Source: Euborellia annulipes (taxonomy: Eukaryota; Arthropoda; Insecta; Dermaptera; Anisolabididae). From it: a DNA stretch of 64,000 bases. Positions within the stretch are counted from its first letter, which is position 1. Each line of letters opens with the position of its first letter. Both the position numbers and the translations under genes were made by a program. The DNA is taken from contig JAKCPI010005032.1 of the NCBI GenBank assembly GCA_023213315.1, forward strand, positions 1-64,000. Direction: 5' to 3'. The notes beneath the pieces are model-generated. The model saw only the letters and a program-made list of their open reading frames with translations. It made no database searches and had not been told where the DNA came from. Positions 45,026-54,775 of the stretch are shown here, piece by piece.

Positions 45026-45113
45026 CTAGACGCAAAGCCCGCCTCCGGCGGGCTTTCCGTCTAGCCAGGGGGCTGCGCCCCCTGGACTCCCTTGCTCGCC
45101 TTCGGCGAGCAAG
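45026..45113. repeat. Cluster of three GC-rich hairpins
   Basis: Three hairpins in a row, each with a 3-nt loop: 45026-45064 (CTAGACG-C-AAAGCCCGCC, loop TCC; 17 of 18 pairs), 45065-45085 (CCAGGGGGC, loop TGC; 9 pairs), 45091-45113 (CTTGCTCGCC, loop TTC; 10 pairs). Worn relatives lie at 5481-5520 and 36750-36810. A Helitron-type end (hairpin followed by CTAG) is a possible reading but is not supported by a matching 5' end. Confidence 0.85.
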
Positions 45114-46182
45114 TTTATTCCCAATTTGGGATATTTCTTGTTGCAATGCAAGTGTTAAGATGTTAAGGAAGGATCTTATATTCGCGAGGCGAGGATACCG
45201 ATTGGGAACAGCACAAAAGGGTCTGTTTATGACTGTTTAAAGGGTCAGTCACCTCTCTTCGTTTTTCAACTGCTGCGTAGCCCCCACCCCCAGCCCATAG
45301 TCAGGTAGGAAGCTGGTTCACACAGCACAAAGGACGCTCTCTAATTTCTAGCCAACTTGTTGATTTTGTGTTCCCATATTGAAGAAATTTGATTATAATT
45401 AATTTTCTAAAACATTTAAGAGATTCAAATTATTACTACGTTACTCCCAGAGCCATGTATTATAAGTGTACTTAATTTCAAATGGATTCATTGGAAATTG
45501 TGGATTTCTATAGAACATATACATACATATTTACATACATACATTTTTCCCATTTCATTTTTATATATATAGATTTTCTTCCGTTAGGGTCTGCTTATAT
45601 TTTGTTTTATAAATATTATAAATATTTCTTTAGTTAAGTGTAAAGGATGAGATTATCGCCTTTTGATAAATTTCTTTAAAGTAATATTTTAGATCAAATT
45701 ATCTTTTGATTTTCAAACATAAATAAAATCTCAATAAATTAATTATGCAATATTTATTCATTTTTAATGACTTCCGTCAGTAAAGTTTTAATTAATGTCG
45801 ACTCAGGACGGATGGGGTTATATATATATGGCATATATGTGAAGTTATGGGCCGGAGTTAAGAGCTTTGCCTGGATGAGGAAAGATGGGGGAACAGCTCC
45901 AGGACTCTTCCTGTTTTTAGGCCTTTGTTCCTTAAGTCCTTCTATAAATGAAAAGATGAATATACGTATAAGTATGCATGAATATGAGAGCGAGTGCTTG
46001 ACTCTGAATAAGTAAAAAATATGATAGTAATAATTTCATAAAGAATATCTTATTTACATTTTTAAAATATCATATACACTTGTAGATTATATTTAGGTTG
46101 TCAATTACTTTTTGTCAAAATGAAAATAGCTTATCTAACGGTGATACTATAACAATAGAAACACTAAATTAATATTAATAAT
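45114..46182. other. Spacer upstream of the LINE
   Basis: A GC-richer patch at 45170-45360 and a frame at 45767-46015 have no recognised domain. The rest is AT-rich. Confidence 0.4.
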
Positions 46183-46196
46183 AATAGAGAACAATG
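46183..46196. repeat. LINE target-site duplication, 5' copy
   Basis: AATAGAGAACAATG; the same 14 bases follow the A tail at 54041-54054. Confidence 0.9.
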
Positions 46197-46354
46197 GGAT
46201 CCAATAGGCGGATTGTTTGAGATAAACATCGAAAATTTTCTCGCTCTATTAATTTTGAAAAAAAAGTGATAATTTGTGAATAATTTATTGTTATTTAAAG
46301 TCTGTTAGTCGTTTCTAGTGCTAAAGTATATAGTGTGATATAAATTGGGCCCCG

Positions 46355-47683
46355 ATGGGGACTCAAAAAGACAATATGGATAATGCTGTTTTAGAAAGTG
46401 AAGATTTTGAAGAAGACGAAAACGGGCATCTTCTCAGGATAGCAAAAGCAATAGAAAATGAAAAGGCTAACAAGCGAAAAATGGATGAAAGCGATTCTTC
46501 GTCATCATCAAAAATAAAAGTAAGGCCAACAACAAGCGTTCTCGAACTCACAAATAGAGATAATACCAATGAAATAATCAGTAGTAAAAGCGCGCTTATG
46601 GGGGCAGAGGCTCCAGGACAAGATAGTAATGACAGTTATGCAAATAATAATAATGCTAATAATACGCCAATTAATCAGAGGTATGTAAATAATTTGTATA
46701 TCCAATCCGATGAAGGGCCTTTTGCGGTCTATGTTGAAAACAAAAATAAGGGACAGATCCATGCAATGTCAGTAGGAAAATATATCCGTGATAACATTTT
46801 TAGTATATATAAAAATATAGTTAGTATTAATAAGATTAATAGATACAGAGTTAAAATAGTGGTAAATAATTTTGGCGATGCAAACTCTTTGGTTCAATCT
46901 ACTCTGTGGGCCACAAAAGAGCTAATCGCATATATCCCTAATTTCACGATATCTATCCAAGGGGTTGTTAGAGATATCGATATATCGCTTAGTGAGGAAG
47001 AGATTGTGGAATATGTTCAATCTCAACAACAGGTCTTAAGGGTGAGAAGAGTAACTAAGAAAGATAAGTATAATCCAAACAATCGAATAAATACCCCAGT
47101 AGTCTTTATTACTTTTAGGGGCCAAAATTTGCCTAAGGAGATTAGGATATTGGGGGTCCTTTGTAAGGTTGAAAAATTTATACAAAAAGTGCAACAATGT
47201 CAGAATTGCTTACTGTACGGACACTTTAGGTGCGATAGAGAAAAAAGATGCACTCGGTGCGGTCTTACCCACGAATATTCGTCACTGGAATGTATAGCTC
47301 CAGTTAAATGTCTACACTGCAAAGATTCCCACCAAGCTACGGACTTATTCAAATGTAGTGAATACAAGAGACAGTGTGAAATAAAAAAAATTATGGCAGA
47401 GAATAACCTGCCATTTTTAGAAGCCAGACAATTAGTGACAAATGTGGGGGCAAGAGGGGGAGATTCATATGCGGATAGGGTACGGTTTGCGGGCCCATCG
47501 GTGGGTGATGCTCTCTCTCAGCCCTCACAGCCTTCTAACAGTAGTAGTCAGATTAATTATGATAAGGAAATAATAAATTCTAACCGATATCAAAACGAAA
47601 GTGAAAATAAAATGACCTTTCCAGCAAACATCGAAAGGCCTCCCCCCAATTTCGTACCCCCCAAAATATATCGAATCATTTAA
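46355..47683 (+). CDS. LINE ORF1, gag-like RNA-binding protein (3' frameshift)
   Basis: This frame encodes 442 residues. The N-terminal part (1-110) is acidic, then rich in Ser and Asn. Residues 120-270 form a mixed region that probably holds an RNA-recognition-like fold (inference). Residues 282-334 hold three zinc knuckles: C282-x2-C285-x4-H290 with C293 or C299, C299/C302-H306-C313, and C319-C322-H326-C334. ORF1 proteins of this group coat the LINE RNA and bring it to the nucleus. The start is the first ATG of the element. The frame ends just after two C runs (47641-47662); the frame shifted by one base then stays open for about 80 codons to TGA 47902-47904, with Asn-rich sequence like that of the main frame. 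A one-base change in a C run has probably cut the protein short. Confidence 0.88.
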   Translation: MGTQKDNMDNAVLESEDFEEDENGHLLRIAKAIENEKANKRKMDESDSSSSSKIKVRPTTSVLELTNRDNTNEIISSKSALMGAEAPGQDSNDSYANNNNANNTPINQRYVNNLYIQSDEGPFAVYVENKNKGQIHAMSVGKYIRDNIFSIYKNIVSINKINRYRVKIVVNNFGDANSLVQSTLWATKELIAYIPNFTISIQGVVRDIDISLSEEEIVEYVQSQQQVLRVRRVTKKDKYNPNNRINTPVVFITFRGQNLPKEIRILGVLCKVEKFIQKVQQCQNCLLYGHFRCDREKRCTRCGLTHEYSSLECIAPVKCLHCKDSHQATDLFKCSEYKRQCEIKKIMAENNLPFLEARQLVTNVGARGGDSYADRVRFAGPSVGDALSQPSQPSNSSSQINYDKEIINSNRYQNESENKMTFPANIERPPPNFVPPKIYRII

Positions 47684-47904
47684 ATATACCCGAACAGCCT
47701 ATACTAAATAGCCCCTACTATGGGAGTAATATGATAAATAATAATAATAATATTAGAATGGAAGGGGATAGAGAAAATTTTGTACGATTAATTTTACATA
47801 TTATTAAAAGAATATTTACAGAACAATTTAAAGATAGTCAATTTGTTATTTCAGAAAATATGTTAGGAATTATTTTATCCACACTCGACACTTGTCGCGT
47901 GTGA
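47640..47904 (+). pseudogene. Likely C-terminal part of LINE ORF1 in a shifted frame
   Basis: Downstream of the C runs the alternative frame is open to TGA at 47902-47904 and contains Asn runs (near 47735-47755) and a hydrophobic and basic end. The main frame stops at 47681-47683. The open length, the composition and the lack of any other use for this stretch suggest an indel in one copy rather than programmed frameshifting, but the latter cannot be ruled out. Confidence 0.6.
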
Positions 47905-47917
47905 TTAAGTGAAAGAG

Positions 47918-49861
47918 TTACAGCCTAATTCATAAAAGAGTATTTGAAAAGCTTTTTAACTAATCAATTGTTAAACGATAATATGTATTTAAGCAAACTT
48001 TCTATTCATAAACACATTTAAACTGTAGATTAACTAATATGAAATTTAAGAATATTAAGTTTGGCAACATGGCAAAAACCTACGTCATTTTGCAAAATTT
48101 GTTGCATTAAGCTGACATCTGGCGGAGATTGAGAAATATATTTATATGTCAAACTAATTTGTTTTGACCGTTTTTAATAAGATCCTTATAGAATTAATAC
48201 AAATAATTGGACAAATCAACATTATTGTCATTTAAATGAATATGGAAAAATAAGAAAAATTTAATATTATGAAAAATAAGAAAAAGAAGCCAAAATTTGA
48301 CTGAGTAAGAAAAGATAAATATTTTTGCCATAGCCACTGCTTTTGGTTTATTTTAATAAAAAAAAAATTTATTTCAGCAATTACTTATGTCTTTAAATTA
48401 AAACAAAATAAAAAACAGATTTGAACGCGAGTAAAGAAAAACAGACAAAATGAAAATCAGAGGTTAGTTTTTTCAAAATATTACTTTTTCAATAAATCAT
48501 TTAATTCCATTTGGACTAGATACTAATAAGCACACCCCTTTTTTCAGTTTCAATGCATTCTACAAAGGAACTGAAAGGAATTTAAATCAATTAAAAGCCA
48601 TAAAAATAAGCTAAATAAAAATACATTAGTATAATAATTACTTAAGTTTGATTTAATGAAAATTAAATATGTTTAAATATCAAATATCAATCAATTAAAT
48701 ATGTTTGAATTTCTATCAAATATTGAAACTCAAATGTATTGTAACTAATAATAGTAACAGATTTTAAGATCTTAAAGGATTTTTTCTTTTTTTAAATAAT
48801 CTTCTCCCAGGCATAATCCTTTTATCTATTTGATAGGCCATATTCAGGGCCGCAGACAGGGGGGAGGCAGGGGGCCCGGGCCCTTTGCGCTCCAACCTTA
48901 AAATTCTAATAAAAAATAATTTTGATAGTTAAAATTTCAATTAAAAAAAATCATCTTCTTGAATTTTTTTTCCTGAAGGGGCCCGGGCCCTTTGAGCTCA
49001 AAAACTTGCCTTTTTTCCTGAGGATGCCCGGGCCCTCTAAGCTCAAATCTCAAAATTTCAATAAAGAAAATCATTTTTTGCACATTTTTTCCTGTGGGGG
49101 CCCGGGCACCGGGCCCTTTAAGCTCTAAACAAGTAATATTTTTCACGTCTCAGGATAGCTAAAAACGCAGATTTCAGTGTCTAATTTTCAAAAAATTTTC
49201 CATACCCTCAGACCACCCCGGAAGTCGTCTGTCCGGGTTTGGCCTCAATAAATTATGGTAACCCTATGCTTAGGAAATTTTGAAAAATTTTTAAATAACT
49301 TTTTTATTTAAATAAATATTGTAAGCTAAGCTTATGTATAACTGTTTTAAAAATTGTGTAAAAAATTTTTGGCATGAAGGCCACAATAGCCTTTTACATA
49401 CCTAAAAAATCTTAATGGGTGAGGGGGGGGGGGGGGCCCGCCGTATTATTAAGTAGCCCCGGGGCCCGTCAAGTCTGTCTGCGGCCCTGGCCATATTCAT
49501 AATATTGCATATTGTATTTATCGTTTCAATACTTTGCATTATTCTGAAAATATTAATTCATCAAGATTAATAATTTGTTCATGAAAAAACATATAATACA
49601 TTTGAATTTTTACTTACGTTTATTTTTATTAAAAGCCTATGATACTATAGGTTATTTCAAATGTCAAGTTGTTGTGATCGAAAATTTTGAGGTTACAAAA
49701 TGTTTATTAGTGAGCTTAAACAAGGGGTCTCGCCTGTCTAGTTAAAATAGGAATTTAAACAAGTATTTAGGCCTAAAATATGTTTATGAATTAAGATTTT
49801 GCTAAAATGCTTTTCAAATTCTCTTTAAACATTGTTTAAGGTTTTATGAATTAGGCGGTTA
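47918..49861. mobile_element. TTA-flanked DNA transposon in the LINE spacer
   Basis: Element 47921-49858 with TTA on both sides (47918-47920, 49859-49861). Ends CAGCCTAATTCATAAAA and, inverted, CCGCCTAATTCATAAAA; 15 bases in a row are identical. Subterminal parts repeat TATTCATAAAC and TTTGAAAAGC. The TTA duplication points to PIF/Harbinger. The interior has no transposase frame. It holds the hAT at 48845-49489. Confidence 0.75.
48845..49489. mobile_element. hAT MITE (645 bp) with internal GC-rich repeats
   Basis: Perfect 8-bp duplication GCCATATT (48837-48844, 49490-49497). Inverted ends CAGGGCCGCAGACAG, 15 of 15. Inside are several units of GGGCCCGGGCCCTTT followed by GAGCTCAAA or a variant, spaced about 55-70 bp, on one side only. 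Short frames over these units are chance. Confidence 0.92.
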
Positions 49862-50002
49862 GTGTTTATATAGTTTATTGTTACATTTAGAAGCAAAAGT
49901 ATATATATTTTAAGTTTTAGGATAGCTTTGAATTGATTATTAGTTTATATTTTTCCTTGATTTTAAAGGTAAATATTGTAAATAGATTTTTTATCAGGAA
50001 AA

Positions 50003-53000
50003 ATGGCTAGTAATCAAGGACCTTTTTATATTCTACAATGGAATGCGCGTTCTATAAATTCAAACAAGGGAAGCCTCGAAGTAGTATTGCAAGAAAAACA
50101 TATTAAAATTGCGGCTATTTCGGAAACATGGCTTAAGCAGGGGCAAGAGTTTCGAATTAGCGGTTATGAATCTATTAGGTCAGATAGAAGAGATGGAAAA
50201 GGTGGAGCGATGCTTTTAATAGAGAGGACAATAAACTACTCAATAATAAATATTATCTCTCCTAGTGAGGAGATACAAATTTGTGGCGCGAAGGTATTTT
50301 TACCAAATGATAATGAATTGACTGTCATATCGTTATACTGCAAGCCTGGTTACTTTCTCTCCTGGGAAAGGTGGGTGAATATTTTCGCGAATTTACCGTC
50401 AAAATCATTCATTTTAGGTGACTTTAATGCACACTCGCAAGAGTGGGGCTGCCAAGTACAGGACAGACAAGGGGAAGCGGTTTCGAAATTTTGTGAGGAA
50501 TTGAATATGGTACCTTTAAATGATGGAACAGCTACTCGTATCTCCTATAACACGAACCCATCTATAGTAGATTTATCGTTGTGTAGAGCCTCTATGTTCC
50601 CCTGGTACTCTTGGGAGGTCCAGGAGGATAGTCTTGGTTCAGACCACTACCCTATCCTAATTAAGAAAATTGAGAGCGACCCCGTAGTAATAGACCAGGT
50701 GCCGCCAATCCCTAAATTTAAAATCAAGTTAGCAAATTGGCCGTTGTATCAAACGTTTGTATGCATAAATTTAAATGAAATCCCGGTTCAAAGTACGTTA
50801 GAGTACAAATATGAATGTCTAGAAAAATCTATTTTATCGGCGGCACTAAACTCAATTCCTCTTAAAAAACCATTTAAAAGAAAGGGTCCGGTAGTTTGTT
50901 GGTGGACGGATCTGTGTAAAATAGCTATTAATAATAGAAAACAAGCTCACTCAAATTATAAAGCAAACCCAAATCTCGAAAACTATATTACCCTAAAAAA
51001 AAACCAGGCTCTGGCCAAAAAAACAATAAAAGAGGCGAAAAGAAAATCATGGGAATCCTTTTGCTCATCAATAACCCCCCTATCCCGTCCAAAAGATATC
51101 TGGCAAAAAATTAAAAAAATTAAAGGCACATACATGGCCAATAACAAAATTATCCATAAAGATATCATTGAACAGTTTTTAGACCAATTAGTCCCCCCGT
51201 ATATCGTCCCTGACTTCCAAAACTTTTTATTAAATTTGGATTACAGTCAACCGGATATTTTGGACCTACCGTTTACACTTGGTGAATTAGAACGAGCGCT
51301 ATATAATTCATCAGATTCGGCCCCGGGGATGGATGGAATTGTATATTCTCTGTTGAAATTTTTACCAATAAGGGGAATCTACCTTCTCCTAGAAATTTAT
51401 AACGAAATAAGATACACTGGGAGTATTCCTCTAACATGGAAAAAGCAACTAATTATCCCCATATTAAAACCAGGGAAAAATACCAATGACCCAAAAGCCT
51501 ACAGACCGATAGCTCTTTCGTCATGCACTTTAAAAATCTTTGAAAAAATGATAAAATTTAGAATGGAACGTTATTTAGAAATTAATTACAAGCTGCCAGC
51601 TTTATCAATGGGTTTCAGAGCTAATTTATCAACCATGGACAATCTGTCTATCCTAGTAAGCGACATATTAGAATCTTTTGCGTACAAACAGTACATGGTG
51701 GCGGCCTTCATAGATATTGAAGGAGCATATGACAACGTTAACATCCTGTCACTATGTAACAAACTGGTGGGGTTAGGTATTGGAGCGGCCACAGTAAAAA
51801 TTATTTTTAATTTATTATTTGATAGAACTGTTTACGTTAAATCAGAACAAGGATATATATCTAGGCAAATTTGTAGGGGAGTGGCCCAGGGATCGATTTT
51901 AAGTCCGTTGTTATTTTTATGCTACACTCAAGATTTAATTGATAAAGTAAGTGGGCCAAGCAAAATTCTCCAGTATGCAGATGACTTGGTTTTATATGCG
52001 TCGTCAAAATCTCTGCAGAAAGCTATGGCTGAAGTGGACATATCCACGGCTAATCTTATAGACTACCTCGCCTCGCTAAACCTTAACATTTCATTTACCA
52101 AGTCTACTGTGAGCGTGTTTACTAAAAGAAGGGTCCCAACATTAGAAACTATATCTTTAGGTGGTCATCAATTCCCGTTGTTAGCCAAAGTGAAATATTT
52201 AGGGTTGGTCTTAGACTCGAAATTGCTGTGGAAGGCTCATATCAACTATATTGTAGCCAAATGTTCTCAATATTTAAACATGATTAGAGTCATTTCAAAT
52301 TTCCGTTGGGGAGCTCATCCCACTACTTTGCTAACAGTATATAAAGCTATTATCCGGTCAAGGTTAGAATACGGCTGTTTTCTCTTTGGATCTGCCCCAA
52401 ATTCAACGTTAATTAAACTAGACCGAATTCAATATAAGGCCATTCGATGTTGTTTGGGATATCTGAGCACCTCACCAACAAACGCAATGTTGGTGGAAGC
52501 AAACGAACCTCCGCTAGAATTAAGAAGAAAGCTATTAGCAGAAAAATTTATTCTAAAAAGAAAAACAAAAATATTTCACCCATCATTAGAAGCCGTTTCA
52601 AATTTGGAAAATGCCTATATGAACTCAACATTTTGGAATAATGCCCGCATCCCACCTCTAGTCAGCGCTAACATTACAATAAGAGGTTTGAACATTAAAA
52701 TTGAGAAACATAGCTTAAACCCAATTTTTTATATCGATGTATCTATATTGAGTACGCCAGTAAGAATTTTGCCTAATATCTCTGATAATCTTGCAAACTT
52801 CAATAGACACATCTATACAGATGGCTCAAAATCAACTGAGCGAGTTGGGTGTGCATTCTATGATGCCACGAACTCTTCAGCCAGGCTATTCAGACTACCT
52901 AAAACCTTCTCAATTTTCTCTGCGGAAATGACGGCCGTCAAAGAAGCCATAAGATATACGATAGTTAATTCATATCAAAATACTTTAATAATCACAGACT

Positions 53001-53683
53001 CCCAATCCACGTTAAAATCAATAAAATCCGTCAAAATCTCAAAAAGACTCAATAGCCTACAATTTGAAATAGTCAAACTTCTAAAACAAGCGCATCAAAC
53101 AAACCTGAATATTACAATAGGATGGACCAAAGGCCATGCAAACAATACCGGAAACCACATTGCAGACCACCTAGCCAAACAAGCCTCTCTTTCCGGAAAC
53201 CCACTCACAGACCCCGCTCCTTGGACAGATATAATACCAATCGTTAAAGCTCAACTCAAACAAGACTGGAAAAATAACTGGATCTACACCTCCGAAGTAA
53301 AAGGATCACATTTGGCAAGAATCAAAAACAACATAAGTCCCCCATGGTTTCATTGCTATCCATCTCTTAATAGACCACAAATCATACTGCTCAATAGACT
53401 AAGGATAAACCATACACGCTGTCCTGCTCATCTCCATAGATTTGCAATAGTGCCCTCACCATTCTGTACATGTGACCATACAAGAATGGCCACTCCTCAA
53501 CACCTCATCATGGAATGTCCACAATATAATCAGCAAAGATACAATCTCATCAATAAGCTCCAATCCATAGACCCGAATTTCAGAGATCCCCCTCTTACAT
53601 TGAAGAAAATATTAAGAAATCCAAACGAAGCAATAGTGCAAGAACTCCACAATTTTATAATAGCCACCCAAATTCAAATATAA
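50003..53683 (+). CDS. LINE ORF2: endonuclease, reverse transcriptase, RNase H
   Basis: 1226 residues, uninterrupted. Residues 8-220: APE-type endonuclease with N14 (WNARS), E41 (SETW), D140 and N142 (GDFNAH), D214 and H215 (GSDH), which nicks the target. About 420-770: reverse transcriptase with YRPIALSS (500-507), D571 (FIDIEGAYD), GVAQGSILSP (626-635), YADD (658-661) and KYLG (731-734). 935-1062: RNase H with D940 (YTDGS), E975, D999 (TDSQ), H1045 and D1055. 1155-1172: a C-terminal zinc-binding motif C-x-C-x9-H-x4-C. All catalytic residues are present and there is no stop, so this copy may still encode an active enzyme. The start is ATG at 50003 after AGGAAAA; no longer upstream frame exists. 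The protein acts in the nucleus by target-primed reverse transcription and may also move SINEs. Confidence 0.96.
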   Translation: MASNQGPFYILQWNARSINSNKGSLEVVLQEKHIKIAAISETWLKQGQEFRISGYESIRSDRRDGKGGAMLLIERTINYSIINIISPSEEIQICGAKVFLPNDNELTVISLYCKPGYFLSWERWVNIFANLPSKSFILGDFNAHSQEWGCQVQDRQGEAVSKFCEELNMVPLNDGTATRISYNTNPSIVDLSLCRASMFPWYSWEVQEDSLGSDHYPILIKKIESDPVVIDQVPPIPKFKIKLANWPLYQTFVCINLNEIPVQSTLEYKYECLEKSILSAALNSIPLKKPFKRKGPVVCWWTDLCKIAINNRKQAHSNYKANPNLENYITLKKNQALAKKTIKEAKRKSWESFCSSITPLSRPKDIWQKIKKIKGTYMANNKIIHKDIIEQFLDQLVPPYIVPDFQNFLLNLDYSQPDILDLPFTLGELERALYNSSDSAPGMDGIVYSLLKFLPIRGIYLLLEIYNEIRYTGSIPLTWKKQLIIPILKPGKNTNDPKAYRPIALSSCTLKIFEKMIKFRMERYLEINYKLPALSMGFRANLSTMDNLSILVSDILESFAYKQYMVAAFIDIEGAYDNVNILSLCNKLVGLGIGAATVKIIFNLLFDRTVYVKSEQGYISRQICRGVAQGSILSPLLFLCYTQDLIDKVSGPSKILQYADDLVLYASSKSLQKAMAEVDISTANLIDYLASLNLNISFTKSTVSVFTKRRVPTLETISLGGHQFPLLAKVKYLGLVLDSKLLWKAHINYIVAKCSQYLNMIRVISNFRWGAHPTTLLTVYKAIIRSRLEYGCFLFGSAPNSTLIKLDRIQYKAIRCCLGYLSTSPTNAMLVEANEPPLELRRKLLAEKFILKRKTKIFHPSLEAVSNLENAYMNSTFWNNARIPPLVSANITIRGLNIKIEKHSLNPIFYIDVSILSTPVRILPNISDNLANFNRHIYTDGSKSTERVGCAFYDATNSSARLFRLPKTFSIFSAEMTAVKEAIRYTIVNSYQNTLIITDSQSTLKSIKSVKISKRLNSLQFEIVKLLKQAHQTNLNITIGWTKGHANNTGNHIADHLAKQASLSGNPLTDPAPWTDIIPIVKAQLKQDWKNNWIYTSEVKGSHLARIKNNISPPWFHCYPSLNRPQIILLNRLRINHTRCPAHLHRFAIVPSPFCTCDHTRMATPQHLIMECPQYNQQRYNLINKLQSIDPNFRDPPLTLKKILRNPNEAIVQELHNFIIATQIQI

Positions 53684-53739
53684 TAGCATCATCACTCAGA
53701 AAACATTGTGTATATGAATGTGATTTAGAAGAATTTTTT

Positions 53740-53990
53740 TTATTTATATGAGTGTATTTATATTAATGTTGTTATATTAATGTTATTTATATGGGTGTTT
53801 TTATATTAATGTTGTTATATTAATGTTATTTGTATGGGTGTTTTTATATTAATGTTGTTTATATTAATGTTGTTTATATTAATGTTATTCATATTAATGT
53901 TTTTATATTAATGTTATTTATATTAATGTTTTTATATTCATGTTATTTATATGAATCTTTTTGTATTAATGTTATTTGTATGTACCTTTT
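53740..53990 (+). repeat. Minisatellite in the LINE 3' UTR
   Basis: About a dozen imperfect units of TTATATTAATGTT with TATTTATATGGGTG spacers. It ends just before GGCAATGGCCACTGGCCGCC and the A tail. Some LINEs carry such arrays at their 3' ends; length usually differs between copies. Confidence 0.85.
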
Positions 53991-54040
53991 TATGTTGGCA
54001 ATGGCCACTGGCCGCCGGAAAAAAAAAAAAAAAAAAAAAA

Positions 54041-54054
54041 AATAGAGAACAATG
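54041..54054. repeat. LINE target-site duplication, 3' copy
   Basis: AATAGAGAACAATG directly after the A tail; same as 46183-46196. Confidence 0.9.
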
Positions 54055-54414
54055 AGATATCGTCTTTAGTCCCAAGTGAGATTTCTCTAGTTAAGGTATT
54101 GTCAGGGTTTAAACTTTGGATGGCTGGGTTTCGAAGTTTGTCAGAATAAATCGTTGAATTACTGAGAGAGAGAGATTTACAAAATATCAATATAAAGGAA
54201 AAAAGTTAAAGCATTCTTATGATTTTTAAAGAGAAAAAACAATACAATAAACTGAATTTGTTTCTTCTCGAGGTTGAAAATATGATTTGAATATTTTTTT
54301 TTTTTTTACTATTTCTTACCTATATATATTTCTAAAGTGACACAATTCAAAAAGTGTTGTTTTGAGAAAAGTGCGAAAAACTATTAACTGAGCTTTATGT
54401 CTATCGAACTTTTA

Positions 54415-54540
54415 AATAATAAAAATTGGTGCCAAAGGTCGAGGATTCGTATCCCGTTCCTGGCAAAAAAACTGGATACCAATCAATTGAAATAAATTGG
54501 CACGGGGACTAAATAACCTCAGAAAAAAAAACAGAAATAA
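54415..54540 (+). repeat. SINE C, 5'-truncated copy
   Basis: GGTCGAGGATTCGTATCCCG (B-box region), ATACCAATCAATTGAAATAA, GGCACGGGGACTAAATAACC, TCAG and an A-rich end. Lies 50 bp upstream of a fuller copy in the same orientation. Confidence 0.65.
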
Positions 54541-54592
54541 TAATAATAATAAACATGTCAGAGCCCAAAATACTGCATTTTTAAATCAACCA

Positions 54593-54775
54593 GTGCCCTC
54601 GGGCCTTGGTGTAGTGGTTAGCGTGCTGACCAAGGTTTGCGGGTTTGCATCCCACTCATGCGAAAATGTATTTCAATTGAATTGGCTACCAATCTAATTG
54701 AAATAAAAATAGACTAAATGGCCTTCAATGCCGATAAAAGACCTTAATGAAATTAAAAAAAAAAAAAAAAAAAAC
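54593..54775 (+). repeat. tRNA-derived SINE, family C
   Basis: Head GGTGTAGTGGTTAGCGTGCT (A-box region) and GCGGGTTTGCATCCCACTC (B box), then CAATTGAATTGGCTACCAAT, GACTAAATGGCCTTCAATGC, CGATAAAAGACCTTAATG and an A tail. Fragments of the same tail occur at 15045, 19450, 27345 (minus) and 54480. Confidence 0.85.

Larger units (their letters stand above)
46197..54040 (+). mobile_element. Full-length non-LTR retrotransposon, I-clade-like
   Basis: The element runs from GGATCCAATAGGCGG to an A tail (about 54018-54040) and is flanked by a perfect 14-bp duplication. It has a 158-bp 5' UTR, ORF1 with CCHC knuckles, and ORF2 with endonuclease, reverse transcriptase and RNase H in that order. RNase H at the end of ORF2 and three knuckles in ORF1 fit the I group (I, R1, LOA, Jockey relatives); the precise clade is inferred. 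The spacer between the ORFs is enlarged by a DNA transposon (47921-49858). Without that insert and its 3-bp duplication the element is about 5.9 kb, a normal full length. Confidence 0.93.

Noticed and set aside
45026..45064. Rho-independent bacterial terminator
   Set aside because: The hairpin looks similar, but there is no upstream bacterial gene and worn relatives are dispersed in the same AT-rich genome.
44937..45146. Arg-rich 69-codon minus-strand frame
   Set aside because: It is a translation of the GC-rich hairpin cluster and has no support as a protein.
48922..49146. Gly/Pro-rich frames on both strands
   Set aside because: They come from the repeated GGGCCCGGGCCC units inside the hAT MITE.
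46355..53683. Domesticated host gene or virus
   Set aside because: Two-ORF order, A tail and perfect target-site duplications show a normal LINE insertion; no envelope or capsid gene of a virus is present.
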